From Karstenula rhodostoma CBS 690.94 (lineage: Eukaryota; Ascomycota; Dothideomycetes; Pleosporales; Didymosphaeriaceae), in assembly GCA_010093485.1 (NCBI GenBank), contig MU001505.1, forward strand, positions 833,375 through 897,374: a stretch of DNA of 64,000 nt, written 5' to 3'. How positions within the stretch are numbered: position 1 is the first letter of the stretch; every line of letters begins with the position of its first letter. Both the position numbers and the translations under genes were made by a program. The notes under the pieces were generated by a model. The model had not been told where the DNA came from and made no database searches. It saw nothing but the letters and a program-made list of their open reading frames with translations. Shown here in pieces: positions 11,501 through 23,209 of the stretch.

Positions 11501-13158
11501 CGCCCAGGATGGCCGTGAGAAGTGGAACAAAGAGGAGTTTAGTAGCGGGTGCACGCGGCAATTCTATTGAATTGGCATGCTGTGGCAGGATAAACTGACA
11601 GTTCTTTGACGGCGCCGTCTTCCCCGCGCCATTCGCCCGGAACTCATGTCGGAGAGACATTATGCTGTACTCTCGGCAGGACTCCTAGTTTATTGGACGG
11701 GGCAGCTTCCCCGTGTTGGGCTGCAGGTTTTCGTTGTCTGTACTAGTAGCGACCTGCGGTACCTTCAAATAAACTCTGTACACGAAAGGTGGTGCAACAT
11801 CGTGGAGCCGGGAGCTTGCCCACTGCATCCAAATTACTTTTTGTAGTACCAGTCGCTAGATGACGCTTTTTTTTTTTTTAAAGTTTGACAGGCAAGTGTG
11901 ACAGCTCTAGCTCGAGGTCTTGTGGGGGAACGCAACAGTAGTTTGTTTATCTCCCGCGTCTTGGCCAATCATATCCGACAAGTTAGTGAAAGCCTTTTGC
12001 AAGCTGCATTCAATTTTGAGATGACCGCGCAGGGTGAGAGCAGTCGATGCTTCTAGTGGATTCCCCTGGCGCTTGACGTGGGTAGCTTGTACAGATTCGT
12101 GGATTTGTTGGGTTTACATGTACACCGCGTTCGTTATCGTCAGTCGCACCATGAGGAAACGGGGTGCGCCATCCTTCCTCATTCTCCTTCGGTGTGAGAC
12201 TTTGCGGTCACGGGGCATGTCGCTTGCAATAAATGACAACGAAAGGCTATTAGGGAACCGTCGTGGCGGAACAGAACCGTTAGTTCTGTCATACAATATG
12301 TGTATTTGATGCTCTCAGAGAAGGTCAGCCATGTTGGTGCAAAAAGGATGATGTCAAGCGCCACTTTCGGTTAACGAGGCCTCGGAAATTGTCACTGACC
12401 GCTTTCGCGGTCAGGCAGTGACTTGTCCTTCCAACGAGGTTAATCAAATCAGTACACAAGGACTGCATTTGCTGTAGACACGTTCTATTTGATTGGTCAG
12501 TATGCACATAGTGACCAATGCGTTTACAAGCTTGGTTGTGGGCATGGTATCAAAGTTGGAGATCGCTGGGCGTGGGGGGTTACAGGCTGGCACGGCCTCC
12601 GTGCCTGTTGTGGGTGCGGTATATTAGACGGACCGGGTAGCGTCATGATGCCGGAATTGAACGTGTTAGCAACAGCGATATAGGTGGGGCAATGGACTGA
12701 CTGAACATCCTGGTGGCGCATGACCTGAGAGCCGGCAAGGGCGCCGCAATAGTCCTAATTTGCCGGCGCGAGCTGACGTAGGGAGCAAGTTCGTTAGAGT
12801 AATCTTGTGTTGTCTGTCCATGCAAGCGACTCATAAATACCGGATACGGATTGATTGAAGATGCTGTGGCACTATGGGTAACGAGGTAAGTCGTTGTAGG
12901 TACATATTGGCAAAGCCGACAAATAGATGAAATAACATGGCAGCGAAGGTGGATACATGACTTGATGTAGGTTGTATGCGTTGTCCATATTTAGCGACGT
13001 GAAACATTTGGCTGATCGGTAGAGAAGACGAGGATCCTGCGACCCGCAGACGCGCCGCAAGCGACAATGAATATATGTCGTGGACGGAACACAGCATCGG
13101 ACCAGAGAACTGACCAAGTGCCACTTCAGACACCAAACTGTCATCCCTATCCATATCC
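8528..13158. other. gene-free 4.6 kb intergenic region
   Basis: I find no supportable gene. Frames of 60-190 codons exist on both strands but are mutually overlapping, rich in Arg/Pro/Cys as expected of random frames in GC-rich DNA, and match no family I recognise. Features seen are a (TCAA)n microsatellite near 9186-9206, a C-rich tract around 9930-9970, and a T13 run near 11868-11880. It could hold a non-coding RNA or a small effector-type gene that I cannot detect without expression data. Confidence 0.4.
9186..9206. repeat. (TCAA)n microsatellite
   Basis: About five tandem copies of TCAA in intergenic DNA downstream of the tannase gene. Seen directly. Confidence 0.8.
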
Positions 13159-15153
13159 TTAGTGTTCTTGGAGTGGACCTCGGCCAAGCATTGCTTTGAT
13201 CCCAAGGTTTGCGTACGTCTGCTTGCCGGCTTGGTGTGGAGTGTGTGGGCTGTTCCGAACCACGTAGGTATCACCTCCAACGCTCTCGGAGTCGTAGACG
13301 ACAGAATCGTTCGTGGCGAGAAGGTGGCGGCGATAAAGATTCGTTCCCGCAGCTCTAGGAACCGATGCGCCAGCCAGCGAGTAGAATTGTTCAGTGCTTC
13401 CAGATCCAAATGACTTCTTTAGGGCTGGGGCACCGAGATAGTGGGCAGATCCATTTTGACTGTTACTGATCTGTGCGCCTGTGAACGAAGAGGTATAGCC
13501 AGGTAGTTGACTATAATCGAAAGTGTCCGCTTCTGTAGGGAAGGCGAGGTGGCCAGATTTCTGCACGTTCTTGGCGCGACTCATTGTTGCGTCAATGGTG
13601 TAATTGCCGCCTTCCAACACGTTGTACGATGACGATACCTCAAGGGGATAACTGAAACTCCTGGAGTAACCACCATGAGACTGCTGCTTGCCTGTTGTGG
13701 TTTGGGTGGTGTTTTGATCATTACCGCCATTTGCAAGTTTGCCCTTGATCGCGAAGCTCAGGTCTTGAATCCAAGTGACATGCTGCGAGCCTTCGGAAGT
13801 AATGATTGTAGACTTGACCGACAAAGACCTCGAGGCCTTCACCAAGTAATCCAGAGCCTGGACCGATCCATTTGCTCCTCTGGTGGCTGACGAAGACAGG
13901 CTGAGAACAGCCTTGGGGGCTTCGATGGTAGGAATTGTTCCTTGCGTGATACTGCCGATCTTGTCCAGCCAAAGGAAGACCTTCCCTGTCACTACCCAAT
14001 TTGAGCCCACCGTTTCCGTCAAGTACGCGTTGCCGTTCTCGTCTTGGTTTATTCCCACAACTTTGATTTCGAATGCATGCTCTTGTCCGTCGCAAAGACT
14101 CGGAAGGAAAGCAGAGATGTCAATCTCATCCTCTTGGAGGTCGAAAGCATCAATGCCCACCACGGGCCGCCAAAAGCCCGGGACGATACCGCCGGTAAAG
14201 ATGACTGGGAAAGGCCACGCAACCCCTACCAACGTTCCATCGATGAAAAGTTGCACCTCTCGGAAAGGGGAGTATCCGTACAGAGTCGTTTCGTTGCCGA
14301 AGACCGTAGTGTCAGAGGAAAGAACATTGGCCCACCAGAACTCCTCGGTTGCTTGACCAACTGCCGAGAGACTGACAACGGCCCTTTTGACGTTGCGCGG
14401 AAGCCTCAGTGTATCGACAGCTCTGGACTCGGGTATAACGAAAGCACTAGGCTTGTCCAAGGAAGATTGGTGTGCAGAGATGGGAATGATGACGTTTGCT
14501 GCATCGATGTTGTCTTCTGTGGTGAAGAAGGTAGCTGTCAGAGTGGTCTGCCACTTTCCCGTGTACGTGTCGTCCACTATGTTCCCGAGGTCGAAGATGA
14601 TCTTTTGCGGCTCCTGGAAGAGTGACAGGTAGTTGCTCATGTCTTTGACGTATGACCAGATGATACCGTTCTGCGTAGGCTCGGCGGTGGACGTTCTCCA
14701 CACTTCGGTGTCGTTGAAGTACATGAGCGCGAGACGGTCGAACTGTCTCCCTGCAGAGGTGACGGTGAAGTTGATCGTGATCCTATTGAATTCGCATTCG
14801 GGCGGAGTGTAGTTCCCGACAAAGGGGATCCCGTAGGAGTAGGCAAACTCGTGAACCATGAGGGTTTTGTCGCAGCTCCTTTTCGGACGCAAAACAGGCG
14901 GTGACACTTGGAGGCATTCTAGCAAGGGCGTAGTTGCATTTGGCGCGCGGACGATCAGGGCAGAGTCCATGCGACTCAGTTGAGACTGCGACGAGGCCTG
15001 GGAGGCTACGATGGGATGTGAAAGAGTCATTAGTATTAGAAAGAAGAATATGGAGGACAGTGCCGCTCGATGTTGACATGCTCGTTTCCCTTTCCACCCT
15101 AGCTGATCCGGCTCACCAACATCCTGCAACGCCGGGGCCCTTGATATGCCCAT
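13159..15153 (-). CDS. peptide-N-glycosidase A (PNGase A) family protein
   Basis: Resembles the plant/fungal peptide N4-(N-acetyl-beta-glucosaminyl)asparagine amidase A family, which removes N-linked glycans from peptides; it acts in the secretory pathway or at the cell surface. A single frame of 664 residues. A hydrophobic segment at about residues 31-50 (SSIFFFLILMTL) after a basic stretch looks like a signal anchor or an uncleaved signal. Family-typical stretches are the early LLECLQVSPPV and HEFAYSYGIPFVGNYTPP, then INFTVTSAGRQFDRL, the EVWRTSTAEPT segment, the WWANVLSS region and the GFWRPVVGIDAFD region. Numerous NxS/T sequons fit lumenal exposure. Length is close to fungal relatives. 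The start at 15153 is the first ATG of the frame; an upstream intron cannot be excluded because the first 30 residues look unlike a classical signal. The catalytic residues of this family are not well enough known for me to check. Confidence 0.85.
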   Translation of the reverse strand: MGISRAPALQDVGEPDQLGWKGKRACQHRAALSSIFFFLILMTLSHPIVASQASSQSQLSRMDSALIVRAPNATTPLLECLQVSPPVLRPKRSCDKTLMVHEFAYSYGIPFVGNYTPPECEFNRITINFTVTSAGRQFDRLALMYFNDTEVWRTSTAEPTQNGIIWSYVKDMSNYLSLFQEPQKIIFDLGNIVDDTYTGKWQTTLTATFFTTEDNIDAANVIIPISAHQSSLDKPSAFVIPESRAVDTLRLPRNVKRAVVSLSAVGQATEEFWWANVLSSDTTVFGNETTLYGYSPFREVQLFIDGTLVGVAWPFPVIFTGGIVPGFWRPVVGIDAFDLQEDEIDISAFLPSLCDGQEHAFEIKVVGINQDENGNAYLTETVGSNWVVTGKVFLWLDKIGSITQGTIPTIEAPKAVLSLSSSATRGANGSVQALDYLVKASRSLSVKSTIITSEGSQHVTWIQDLSFAIKGKLANGGNDQNTTQTTTGKQQSHGGYSRSFSYPLEVSSSYNVLEGGNYTIDATMSRAKNVQKSGHLAFPTEADTFDYSQLPGYTSSFTGAQISNSQNGSAHYLGAPALKKSFGSGSTEQFYSLAGASVPRAAGTNLYRRHLLATNDSVVYDSESVGGDTYVVRNSPHTPHQAGKQTYANLGIKAMLGRGPLQEH

Positions 15154-15415
15154 CTTTCGATAGCCACCGTTCCGAACTTCCTTTGGTGATCTCGAACAGG
15201 TTCGCTAATTCGTGCACACTCCGATGACGCCGCGCTGAGGTATCTTCTGTAATGAAAGCCAGGTACAGGTTCCGTGAACGCCGTGCAGATCTCGAAAATC
15301 GAGAGAGGATATGATGACTACGAGGGCATTAGCACTGGGAGGGTGGGGTAACGACGGGGGCAAGGCCACGAACCTCGCTAAATGACAGGTGCAAAGAAGG
15401 AAGCAAGCGATGCGA

Positions 15416-15694
15416 TCAGCTCCGGCCACGATGGTTGTCCCAGAAGCGTTTTGTTGCGCTCTTTATGATTTCGGAATGGCCAAAGCGCGAACGGTAGTAG
15501 TTGATGAGGGCGAACTCGTCTTGCGGGAGGATGTATGAGTTTGGTTGAGCTTTTATCTTGGCGTGGACCTCGGCCAGCTTCCTCTCGAGATGTTGGGCGA
15601 GATGTTGGTCGACACCACCTGGCGAGTTCTGCGCAAGGTGAACAGCCTGTCCGAGGGTCAGGCTCCCCATGCCGGTTATATATTCGGCACCCAT
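15416..15694 (-). CDS. small uncharacterised protein, 92 residues
   Basis: I chose the start at 15694 rather than the upstream ATG at 15754 because its context (ACCACCATGG) is ideal for a eukaryotic start. The product begins MGAEYITGMGSL and is mostly charged and amphipathic helix: a long helical segment rich in Leu, Glu, Lys and His (residues about 30-50), then an aromatic/basic tail (LINYYRSRFGHSEI...RFWDN). There is no signal peptide, membrane segment or metal motif. The even composition and good start argue for a real gene, and the pattern reminds me of small conserved fungal proteins of unknown role, but I cannot name a family. It is on the same strand as the PNGase A-like gene, about 260 bp upstream of it, so a shared transcript is unlikely. 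Confidence 0.5.
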   Translation of the reverse strand: MGAEYITGMGSLTLGQAVHLAQNSPGGVDQHLAQHLERKLAEVHAKIKAQPNSYILPQDEFALINYYRSRFGHSEIIKSATKRFWDNHRGRS

Positions 15695-18026
15695 GGTGGT
15701 GGCCAGTGAGGGTGGATGGCGGGAATAAAGTAGGTGTGGGCGGGGTGTGTTCAAGAACGGAAGGCGCGATCAGATAGTGGGAAAGCACTTAGGCACAATG
15801 TGGGAAGAGCGGGCAAGGACAGGAGATAGGGTGGAAATATAAATATACGTACCAGAGAGATGCACGTGGAGAGCAGAGCCCAAGTCAGTTCGACGAGCTT
15901 AGTTTGAAGCTGTAACCCACTGGCGACGGAAGTGATCCGTATTGGGAGCTGTCAACGCTGCAGCTGCAAGCCTACCCGCGCAACGAAGGCATGTGCCAGC
16001 AGCCCCCGGTCCTGCAAGGAAGCGATAATGCCTGAGCAGCCGCAGGGATGGGCAAGTCGAGAGTCAGCGGAGCGCGGTGGGGGTGCACGGCGCCGTTGGT
16101 GGTGAAGAGACGCCCTTCCGCAGTGCTGGTACGCTCAGGCAGAGGCAGAGGGCCGACGACGAGGGCGGCGGCCAATGGGAGGCCGGGGCGCGTCCGTCTA
16201 GGGTATTTTGATGGAATTTTGAATTCGGAGGACAAGGTTCGTTGGCATCGTCAGGTTATGGATGCGTACGCTGCGGGTGCTTTGGGTTGCGACTGGCGCC
16301 GAAACAGGGTCAAAACCTTAATCCACCTTCGCAGCCGTGTCACCGACCCGCACAGGAGACACGGCGGAGGGTTGGGTCGCGGACGCGGACGCGGACGCGG
16401 CGAATTTGACAGCCCACGGACTGGTCGGGGCTCAGGAGCGTCCTGGGCTGGACTGGCGACGACGGGCGACGGGCGACGGGCGACGTTGATACCAGGATCG
16501 GCAGATGAGAGACGGAGGCCAGGGCGAGACACTGACCAGACCAGGACGACCACAGGTGCCACCGGCCGAGTGCCACCATGCCGCTGGCCACCATGCCACC
16601 ACAGTATGCCACCATGCCACCCTGCCGTGGTCGAGTTGCGAGTTAGGCTGCTGGAGCGTTTGTGAACGGCTGCAGGCCTCGACGTCAGACGTTGCTCATC
16701 CCGGCCTGCGTCGTGCCCTGGTGCCGTGCGTGCGTGCCCTTAGTCAGTTCACTGCCACCCTTGTCCGTCCCGAGCATGGCAGATCGACCGACAACGGCGG
16801 AGAGAAATAGCGAGCGGCGGCGGACCATGTACACAGCAGCCAGGCCCAGTGCTGCCCGCCCGTCCCCGTCAAGCCCTGGAGCATCGCGCGACGAAGATCA
16901 AGACCAAGACGAAGACGAAGACAAAGGCCTCACGGCGGCAGCGCAGTCGGCTTCAGGCATGCAGGCAGCCCCGCAGTTTAGCATTTGCCGTGGGAAAAGT
17001 GCCCACGCGAGCAAAGAGACTTCGCTTGGGCTTTTTGCATTTATGCGGCTTTCGCGACGCTGCCGCTGCCGCTCGCTCGCCCATCGCCCATCACCCGTCG
17101 CCCATCACCCATCACGGGGGCAAGCAAGCCCACCACGGGCCGGCACGCTGACGCTCGCTGGAGTCTGTAACGCAACGCAAGATGCACGGCGGCTTCTAAC
17201 TTTTGCCAATGCTTCGGCAATCTCGAAACGAGTGCATCAGACAAAGCCAGACAAAGACGAGTCGCGTGACTGGCCGAGCTGCGAGACAAGTCACCTTCTG
17301 CAGTAGTCGAGATGAGAGACGTGAAACGACAGATGGACGCGGCTTGTGCGGATCTCTTAGCGGCTGCCCAAGTCGTTAACGTTGATGGTCGCAGGGGTAT
17401 CGTGTTCACGCTGCGTCCGTGCAGGCCCCCATAACAGTACTCCATGAGAAGTGGGCCGGTGGTGTGGTGTCTGTCCGACTCTGTCGAGTCGAGCGCACTC
17501 CTACTCATCTCCGCGATGCCCCCGTCGCCGTCTCGTCGAGCAGAGGAGGGCCTTCCGTCTTCTGTCTGGACTCTAGACGCTGCACAATAAGGCAGAACAA
17601 GCTGCGGCGCCTGCTCCCATTCTCTCCGTCTCTCTGCGGCCCCTGGGGAGCCTGGGGAGCCTGGGCGCTGCATCTGCAAGGCAGGGGTGTGACTGCGACT
17701 GCAACTGCAACTGCAACTGCACGCATGCTCTGGGGAGCAACCGCAAAACAAACGTCGCAGAGGGTGGGCTGACCGCAAGCGACACGCCCCTGATTCCGGG
17801 GCAGCCTCGTGGTGGGTGGAAACCGCCTTCTGGAATGCGGCAGAAGCATGTGCCTGCAGAAGAGACGAGATGGACGCGTTCCTGGCGGGGACGCTTAGCG
17901 CGCCGCGCCAAGCCCCAAAAACATGGCAACATGGCCCGTCGTCACCGTCGCGTTACCTTCACCAGTCGTGCACAGCAGGATACGAGCAGCCACCACGACT
18001 TCTCCATACAGCCTGCATCGAATTCG
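15695..18026. other. gene-free GC-rich region with many simple repeats
   Basis: No gene is supported; the long open frames here come from GC-rich low-complexity DNA and overlap on both strands. Short tandem repeats are frequent: (GGACGC)n at 16380-16400, GGGCGAC repeats at 16462-16484, irregular CCACCATG repeats at about 16575-16625, irregular CCCATCAC/CCCATCGC repeats at 17088-17115, GGGGAGCCT repeats near 17645-17665, and (ACTGCA)n at 17692-17720. The end of the region is the promoter of the DUF1279 gene. Confidence 0.5.
17692..17720. repeat. (ACTGCA)n minisatellite
   Basis: Roughly four to five near-perfect copies of the hexamer ACTGCA (one copy ACTGCG) in the upstream flank of the DUF1279 gene. 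Seen directly. Confidence 0.75.
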
Positions 18027-18818
18027 ATGAACGCACCAGCCATCCGCATCTGGACGGAGCAGCTCCTGTTCCGTGGCGCCCTCTCGCGGCCTACGGCGGC
18101 GGCTGGCCGACCCCGGACATTCACCCGCACCTTCTCCCACGCCCAGCCGCGAGCCCCGCGCGCCGCATCACAGCGCACTCCTCTGTCCATCCTCCGCAAT
18201 GTGAACCCACGCTTCAGAGGCCTGCGCTTCAAGAGCGACAAACCGTCACACACCCCCGATCCTACACCCCATCTCGGCAGCCCTGAGCCCGCACTCTCGC
18301 TCTCGCAGCGTTTGAAGAGGCTCTCGAAACAGTACGGATGGCTGGCAGTGGGCGTCTATTTCGGCCTGTCGGCTCTCGACTTTCCCTTCTGCTACCTCGC
18401 AGTCCGGATGCTGGGCACCGAGCGAGTGGGCCACTACGAACATGTCATCGTCGAGGGGATCAAGTCCCTGATAAGGATACCGTTTCCCAGTCTGTTTCAG
18501 GGTTCTCGTGACCTGGAGGGCCCCATTGCTGAAGAGATTCGGGAGGCTGCCGAGAGGGAAGAAGCACTGGGGCACGACGGCGGCAAGGTCGTGGGGCACA
18601 ATGGCGCTGCCGAAGCATGTATGGGACCTGTTCGGTCTGCATCAGCTCTACTACACACTAACGCGTTTGCAGCACTCTGGACCCAGCTTGCTCTAGCCTA
18701 CGCCGTTCACAAGTCTCTCATCTTCTTCCGAATCCCGCTCGCCGCAGCTGTTCTTCCCAAGGTCGCAAAAACGCTCAGGAAATGGGGCTGGAATGTCGGC
18801 AAACCTAAGCCGACCTGA
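18027..18818 (+). CDS. DUF1279 (Nat2/FAM210-type) mitochondrial membrane protein
   Basis: Belongs to the DUF1279 family, which includes yeast Nat2 and animal FAM210 proteins of the mitochondrial inner membrane. I model exon 1 18027-18618 and exon 2 18673-18818, giving 245 residues. The start MNAPAIRIWTEQLL was chosen because it begins an Arg/Ser-rich mitochondrial presequence; longer readings from 17835 add non-conserved sequence. The domain begins near residue 92 (SQRLKRLSKQYGWLAVGVYF), with a hydrophobic helix containing FGLSALDFPFCYLAV, and continues in SLWTQLALAYAVHKSLIFFR. The 54 nt intron at 18619-18672 (GTATGG...CTAAC...TTGCAG) is divisible by three and stop-free, so the unspliced frame is also open. 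The spliced junction restores the conserved S-[IL]-WTQLALAYA run. Biochemical activity is unknown; the old acetyltransferase label is doubtful. Confidence 0.85.
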   Translation: MNAPAIRIWTEQLLFRGALSRPTAAAGRPRTFTRTFSHAQPRAPRAASQRTPLSILRNVNPRFRGLRFKSDKPSHTPDPTPHLGSPEPALSLSQRLKRLSKQYGWLAVGVYFGLSALDFPFCYLAVRMLGTERVGHYEHVIVEGIKSLIRIPFPSLFQGSRDLEGPIAEEIREAAEREEALGHDGGKVVGHNGAAEACMGPVRSASALLHTNAFAALWTQLALAYAVHKSLIFFRIPLAAAVLPKVAKTLRKWGWNVGKPKPT

Positions 18819-20188
18819 GCCGAGTACTTATACGAACACCACCGCGTTTGCGACCAGGAGTGGACTGATCCAGAATCGTCCATGAACGGTTTTGTGTTAG
18901 TATGGAACAGGCGCACAGTGGTTGCCACGTGTCCAGTGTAGGAATATGTAAGATATATGTACGTGCATCTCACGTTAGGTTAGTCCCATCCAGCATAGCG
19001 AACCCCGTTTCTAGGCGTAACTATCTGCGACTCACCAAGTCTCGACGACTTTTCACTCTTCACCAATTGACTTTGGATTTTGTGCACACCCGTGCGCACC
19101 ACCCATTTATCCCTTTTGGTCGCCACAGAAACAAGCCGTGATGTTACAAGATTACCGAGCCAACCGAAGTTTTGCCATCCCCTTGGAAACTCCCCATGTG
19201 AAGGTACCAGATTGCCGGTACTCGCTTATCGTACCGTATACCTTTTCTGTTGGTGCGACGCGTGGCTTCCAAGGTTCTCTAGACGCCCAGAGGCAAACTC
19301 TACGTTCGAGAATAGCAGCACACTCAGGAGGGGGCGCCAGAACCTTTGCACACGGCCATCATTGCGTCGCACATGGCCTCATTCCATACTGCGCGTAAAG
19401 CCAACGCTGACGATCGACACCATTGCATCGAGCTGCACTTTCAATGAGTGAAGTGGATTCGGCCAATACTTTTCAGCACTCGTGCATCACAACTGAACAA
19501 CGCTGGTTTTCTCGCGTAATGGACATGTTCAGTCGGCGGCGCTCTACGAATACTCAAGCGCACCCCACACCACACTGAGCGATTGTAAACAATCATTTGC
19601 AAGCAAGTTCAGTTTCAACGCGTTGCCTGACAATCAAAGCTTCGCAATTGGCGCAGAAGTGGTGCATCATGACATGGTTCAAACTTATGGGCCTCACCTA
19701 GGAAGTAGTGCAGCAATAGCAGAAACACTGTCGGCGAATAACCAGACCCGCGGACCGATTCCCGTAGTGGTGATACTCCACAGCGGCATTATCAGACCGA
19801 CGTTGTCTCATCGACGTTGTGGACACAGTATAAGAGAAGTACAGCGTAGTATCTCGTCAGGGCGACGACATGAAATCACAATCCGACTCGTGTGTGCGTC
19901 CACGACAAGGACGAAATTTGAAAGCCTGAGGCTTCAAGACCACAGCGCTCCTATCTACTCATTCCCAGAATGCGCAGCGTCTCCAGGGGTGGGTAGGACC
20001 CTCCGTCCCCGAGCTGTCAAAATAAAGTTCGTACCAGCGCTACAGATGATCTGCGTTGCCTTTGTACGATCCGCGCTAACTACCCTTAGCGCAGCCCTAT
20101 CGCAAGACCTTAGCCGCACTAACAAGGTACACTTACACTGGGAAATAACACACCGAGCTTGTTTTGCACCTTATCGAAGATGTATATA
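18819..20188. other. gene-free flank left of the AT-rich element
   Basis: Ordinary-composition intergenic DNA with no supportable gene. A 233-codon open frame (19623-20324) lacks an ATG start and runs through the inverted-repeat end of the adjoining element, so I do not call it. TA at 20187-20188 is the left copy of the target-site duplication of that element. Confidence 0.5.
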
Positions 20189-20222
20189 CCGTAGAAATTG
20201 GATACTCCCAGTTAACCAGGGG
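20189..20222 (+). repeat. left terminal inverted repeat of the AT-rich element
   Basis: Begins CCGTAGAAATTGGATACTCC directly after TA and pairs with 23210-23243 on the opposite strand. Most of the differences are transitions. Confidence 0.85.
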
Positions 20223-23209
20223 GAGGAGGGAGCTAGCCCTCTAGGGTATCGCGTTGCCTACTTTTTAAATATTAAATATCTTAACTTTTCCCTTAATACC
20301 TATAACTTTATAACTATACTATAGAATTTAATACTTTTTAAATAAGGTAATTATATACGCTAAGTTCTATATATATAATTAATTTCTTATAAATTAGATA
20401 TATTTTAATAGTTATATTACTTAGTTTTAAAATCTCTAAATATTAACCCTTTATTACTAATATCCTCTATATTAATATTAGTACTTTTATTAGGGTCTTT
20501 ATATATTATAAAGTAAGGCTATAGAATCTATATATAGGGTATTTATATAGAGCTTTTATAATATTATAGTAGCTATAGTATTAGCTAGAATTAAGAGATA
20601 TATATAGAGTTTTAGAAAAAGGATTTTCCCCCTCTAGTACCTAATAACTAGAAATTAAATAAGAAGATAAATATATTATTCTATATCTTTTTAAACTTTT
20701 TTTAATTATATAGTACTCTTAGTATCCTCTATTTAAGTAATTTATTAGTAAAGACCTCTATTAGTAGGTAATAATATATAGTATTATTAAATATAATAAG
20801 CTTAGTATTATTATTATATAATCTTTATAGGTATTATTCTTTAGTAAATTATATATATTTAGGTACCTTTCTAGTATAGAGAATATACTTAAGCTACCCT
20901 AAGTTTTATCTAATATATACCTACTATATTTAGGTAGATTTTTTTACTTAAAGAGCCTTTATCTTAAAGTCCTTTATTACCTATTTAAATATTATATTAG
21001 TATACTATATATCTTTAAGGTTAATTATCTTATTAAACTTTTATTTAATAACTATAATAGGATCCTCTATTTTTTTCTAGCCTATAAAGCTAATATCTAA
21101 AAGTTATTTAAACTTTATTAGAAAGTTCTAGGTCCTATTAGGTAGGAGAGTAATATTAGTTTAAATAAATAACTTTTTTATAAGTAATACTAATAGCTAT
21201 ATATATACTAGCTCTATTACCTATATAGTTATTAATTATATATCTTAGGGAATAAGGAGCTCTAAATTATATCCTACTATTAAATACTTTATTATATTTT
21301 TTATATAATACTTAAATACCTTATTTATATAAATATTAAGAAGTTATAGTATACTAGTATAGTTTACTAGTACTACTATAAGGCTAATAGAGAGTTTTTT
21401 AAGTATATTATATACCTTATTTATAAGATAAAACTTAACTAAATCTATTACTAATAGTAATTCTAAGAGACTATTTTTAGTTATATATACCTTTAAAATA
21501 GTCTCTATCTAATCTAGTATTAAATTTAAATTATTTTAGGCCTTTTTATTAATATAGACCTCTATATTATATACCTATTATAATATATATTTCTAGATAT
21601 TAATAGTCCCCTCTAGTACTCTATAAAATATTATAATAGTCTTTAAAACTTTTCTAGATATAGAAATTATTAGAATAACTATAACCTATTAATTCTATTA
21701 CTCTAATTTTATAATTTTATATTAAATAGTTCTAGTACTATAGTAATAATATATATAGCTATCTATATACTTATAAGGGACTAGTGTTTTATCTATATTA
21801 AGGATTACTACTAAAGAAAATTAAGTAATCCCTATATAAGGAGAGGTTAAGTAAAGCTATAAAAAATTATTAAACCTTCTAATAAAGTATATAAAATTTT
21901 TTACCTTTAGTTTTAGGTCTATAAGTAGTTATTATACCTATTTTATAATTATATACTATATAATACTATATTACTATTAGAATATAGCTAGCTAGCTAGT
22001 AGTTATTAAAAACTAATTCTTATAAGTATAGTATTTACTAAAAGTAATTAAACTTACCTCTAATATTATAGCTAAGTATACTAGTTAATAGAGCTCTCTT
22101 AATTTTTTATAAAACTAAACTATTATAACTTACCTACCTATCTTCCTATAGTTATAAAAATATTAATAAAGTATCTTTTTTAATAATAGCTATAATATAT
22201 ACTTTTAGAAGATATATATCTAAATTCTTAGGTCTTACTTATATAAAATTATCTCCTAATTTCTCTACTAGTTAAATATATAGCTCTAAAAGTATTTCTT
22301 TTATTTAAACTTCTCTTATACCTCTTTATATATAGGGGGCTATATATTACTATTTTATTTAAGACTACTCTAGAGTTTTATATTATACTTACTACTTAGA
22401 TCTAGGACCTAGTTCTATTTATCCTATATATATTAGATAATAATAAGTTTCTCCTCTTATATATATAACCTTAAAAACTAGCTCTTAAGCTTAATATTAA
22501 GCTTTAATTACTCCTTATATAGGTAGCTAACTTTCTTATATTTAGGTAGTATAGTAATAGTAATAAGGCTAATAAAATAAGAAACCTAGTAATAAGTAAC
22601 TTTTATTAGATAAATAGTAAATAATATTATTATATAATAAAATAAGATAAAATAAAATTCTAAAATTATAGAGCTTAGTAAGCTCTTTTAAATAAGGTAC
22701 TTACTACTAAAAAATTTTATAATATAGCTAAGATATAGGATAGTATATATTTTTAAAGTTATTATATAGTATATAAATAAACTACTATTTAGATAAAGTC
22801 TTAATACTTAATACTAATAATAGAGATTTCTATAAGCTCTAAAAAATATTTTCCTAAATACCCTACTTTCTATATATACCTACTAAATAATATTATAGTT
22901 ATAAGTTAATATTTATAATTATATATAAATAAGCCCTATAAATAACTAAAATTATTACTATTATATTTACTAGCTAAAATTAGCCTATATAGAGTCTCTA
23001 AATAATAATATTAAATTTAGTATTTAAATACTAGCTCCTAATTACCTCTCTACTAAGAATTAGTATTACTAGTATTAAAAAAGGCTTTATAAAGGATATA
23101 TAGATAATAGTAATAAGGTTAGATTTAATAAAGAGTACTTATAAATCTAACCCTGCTAGTATTTAATACTTAGTAGCTTATAAAGCTGTATTTGCCACCT
23201 ATAGCTAGT

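Noticed and set aside
16048..17306. Overlapping frames of 200 or more codons in the GC-rich desert
   Set aside because: They overlap in several phases and strands, are built from simple repeats, and lack domains.
19623..20324. 233-codon plus-strand frame beside the AT-rich element
   Set aside because: No ATG start, no family pattern, and it crosses the target duplication and inverted repeat into RIP-mutated DNA.
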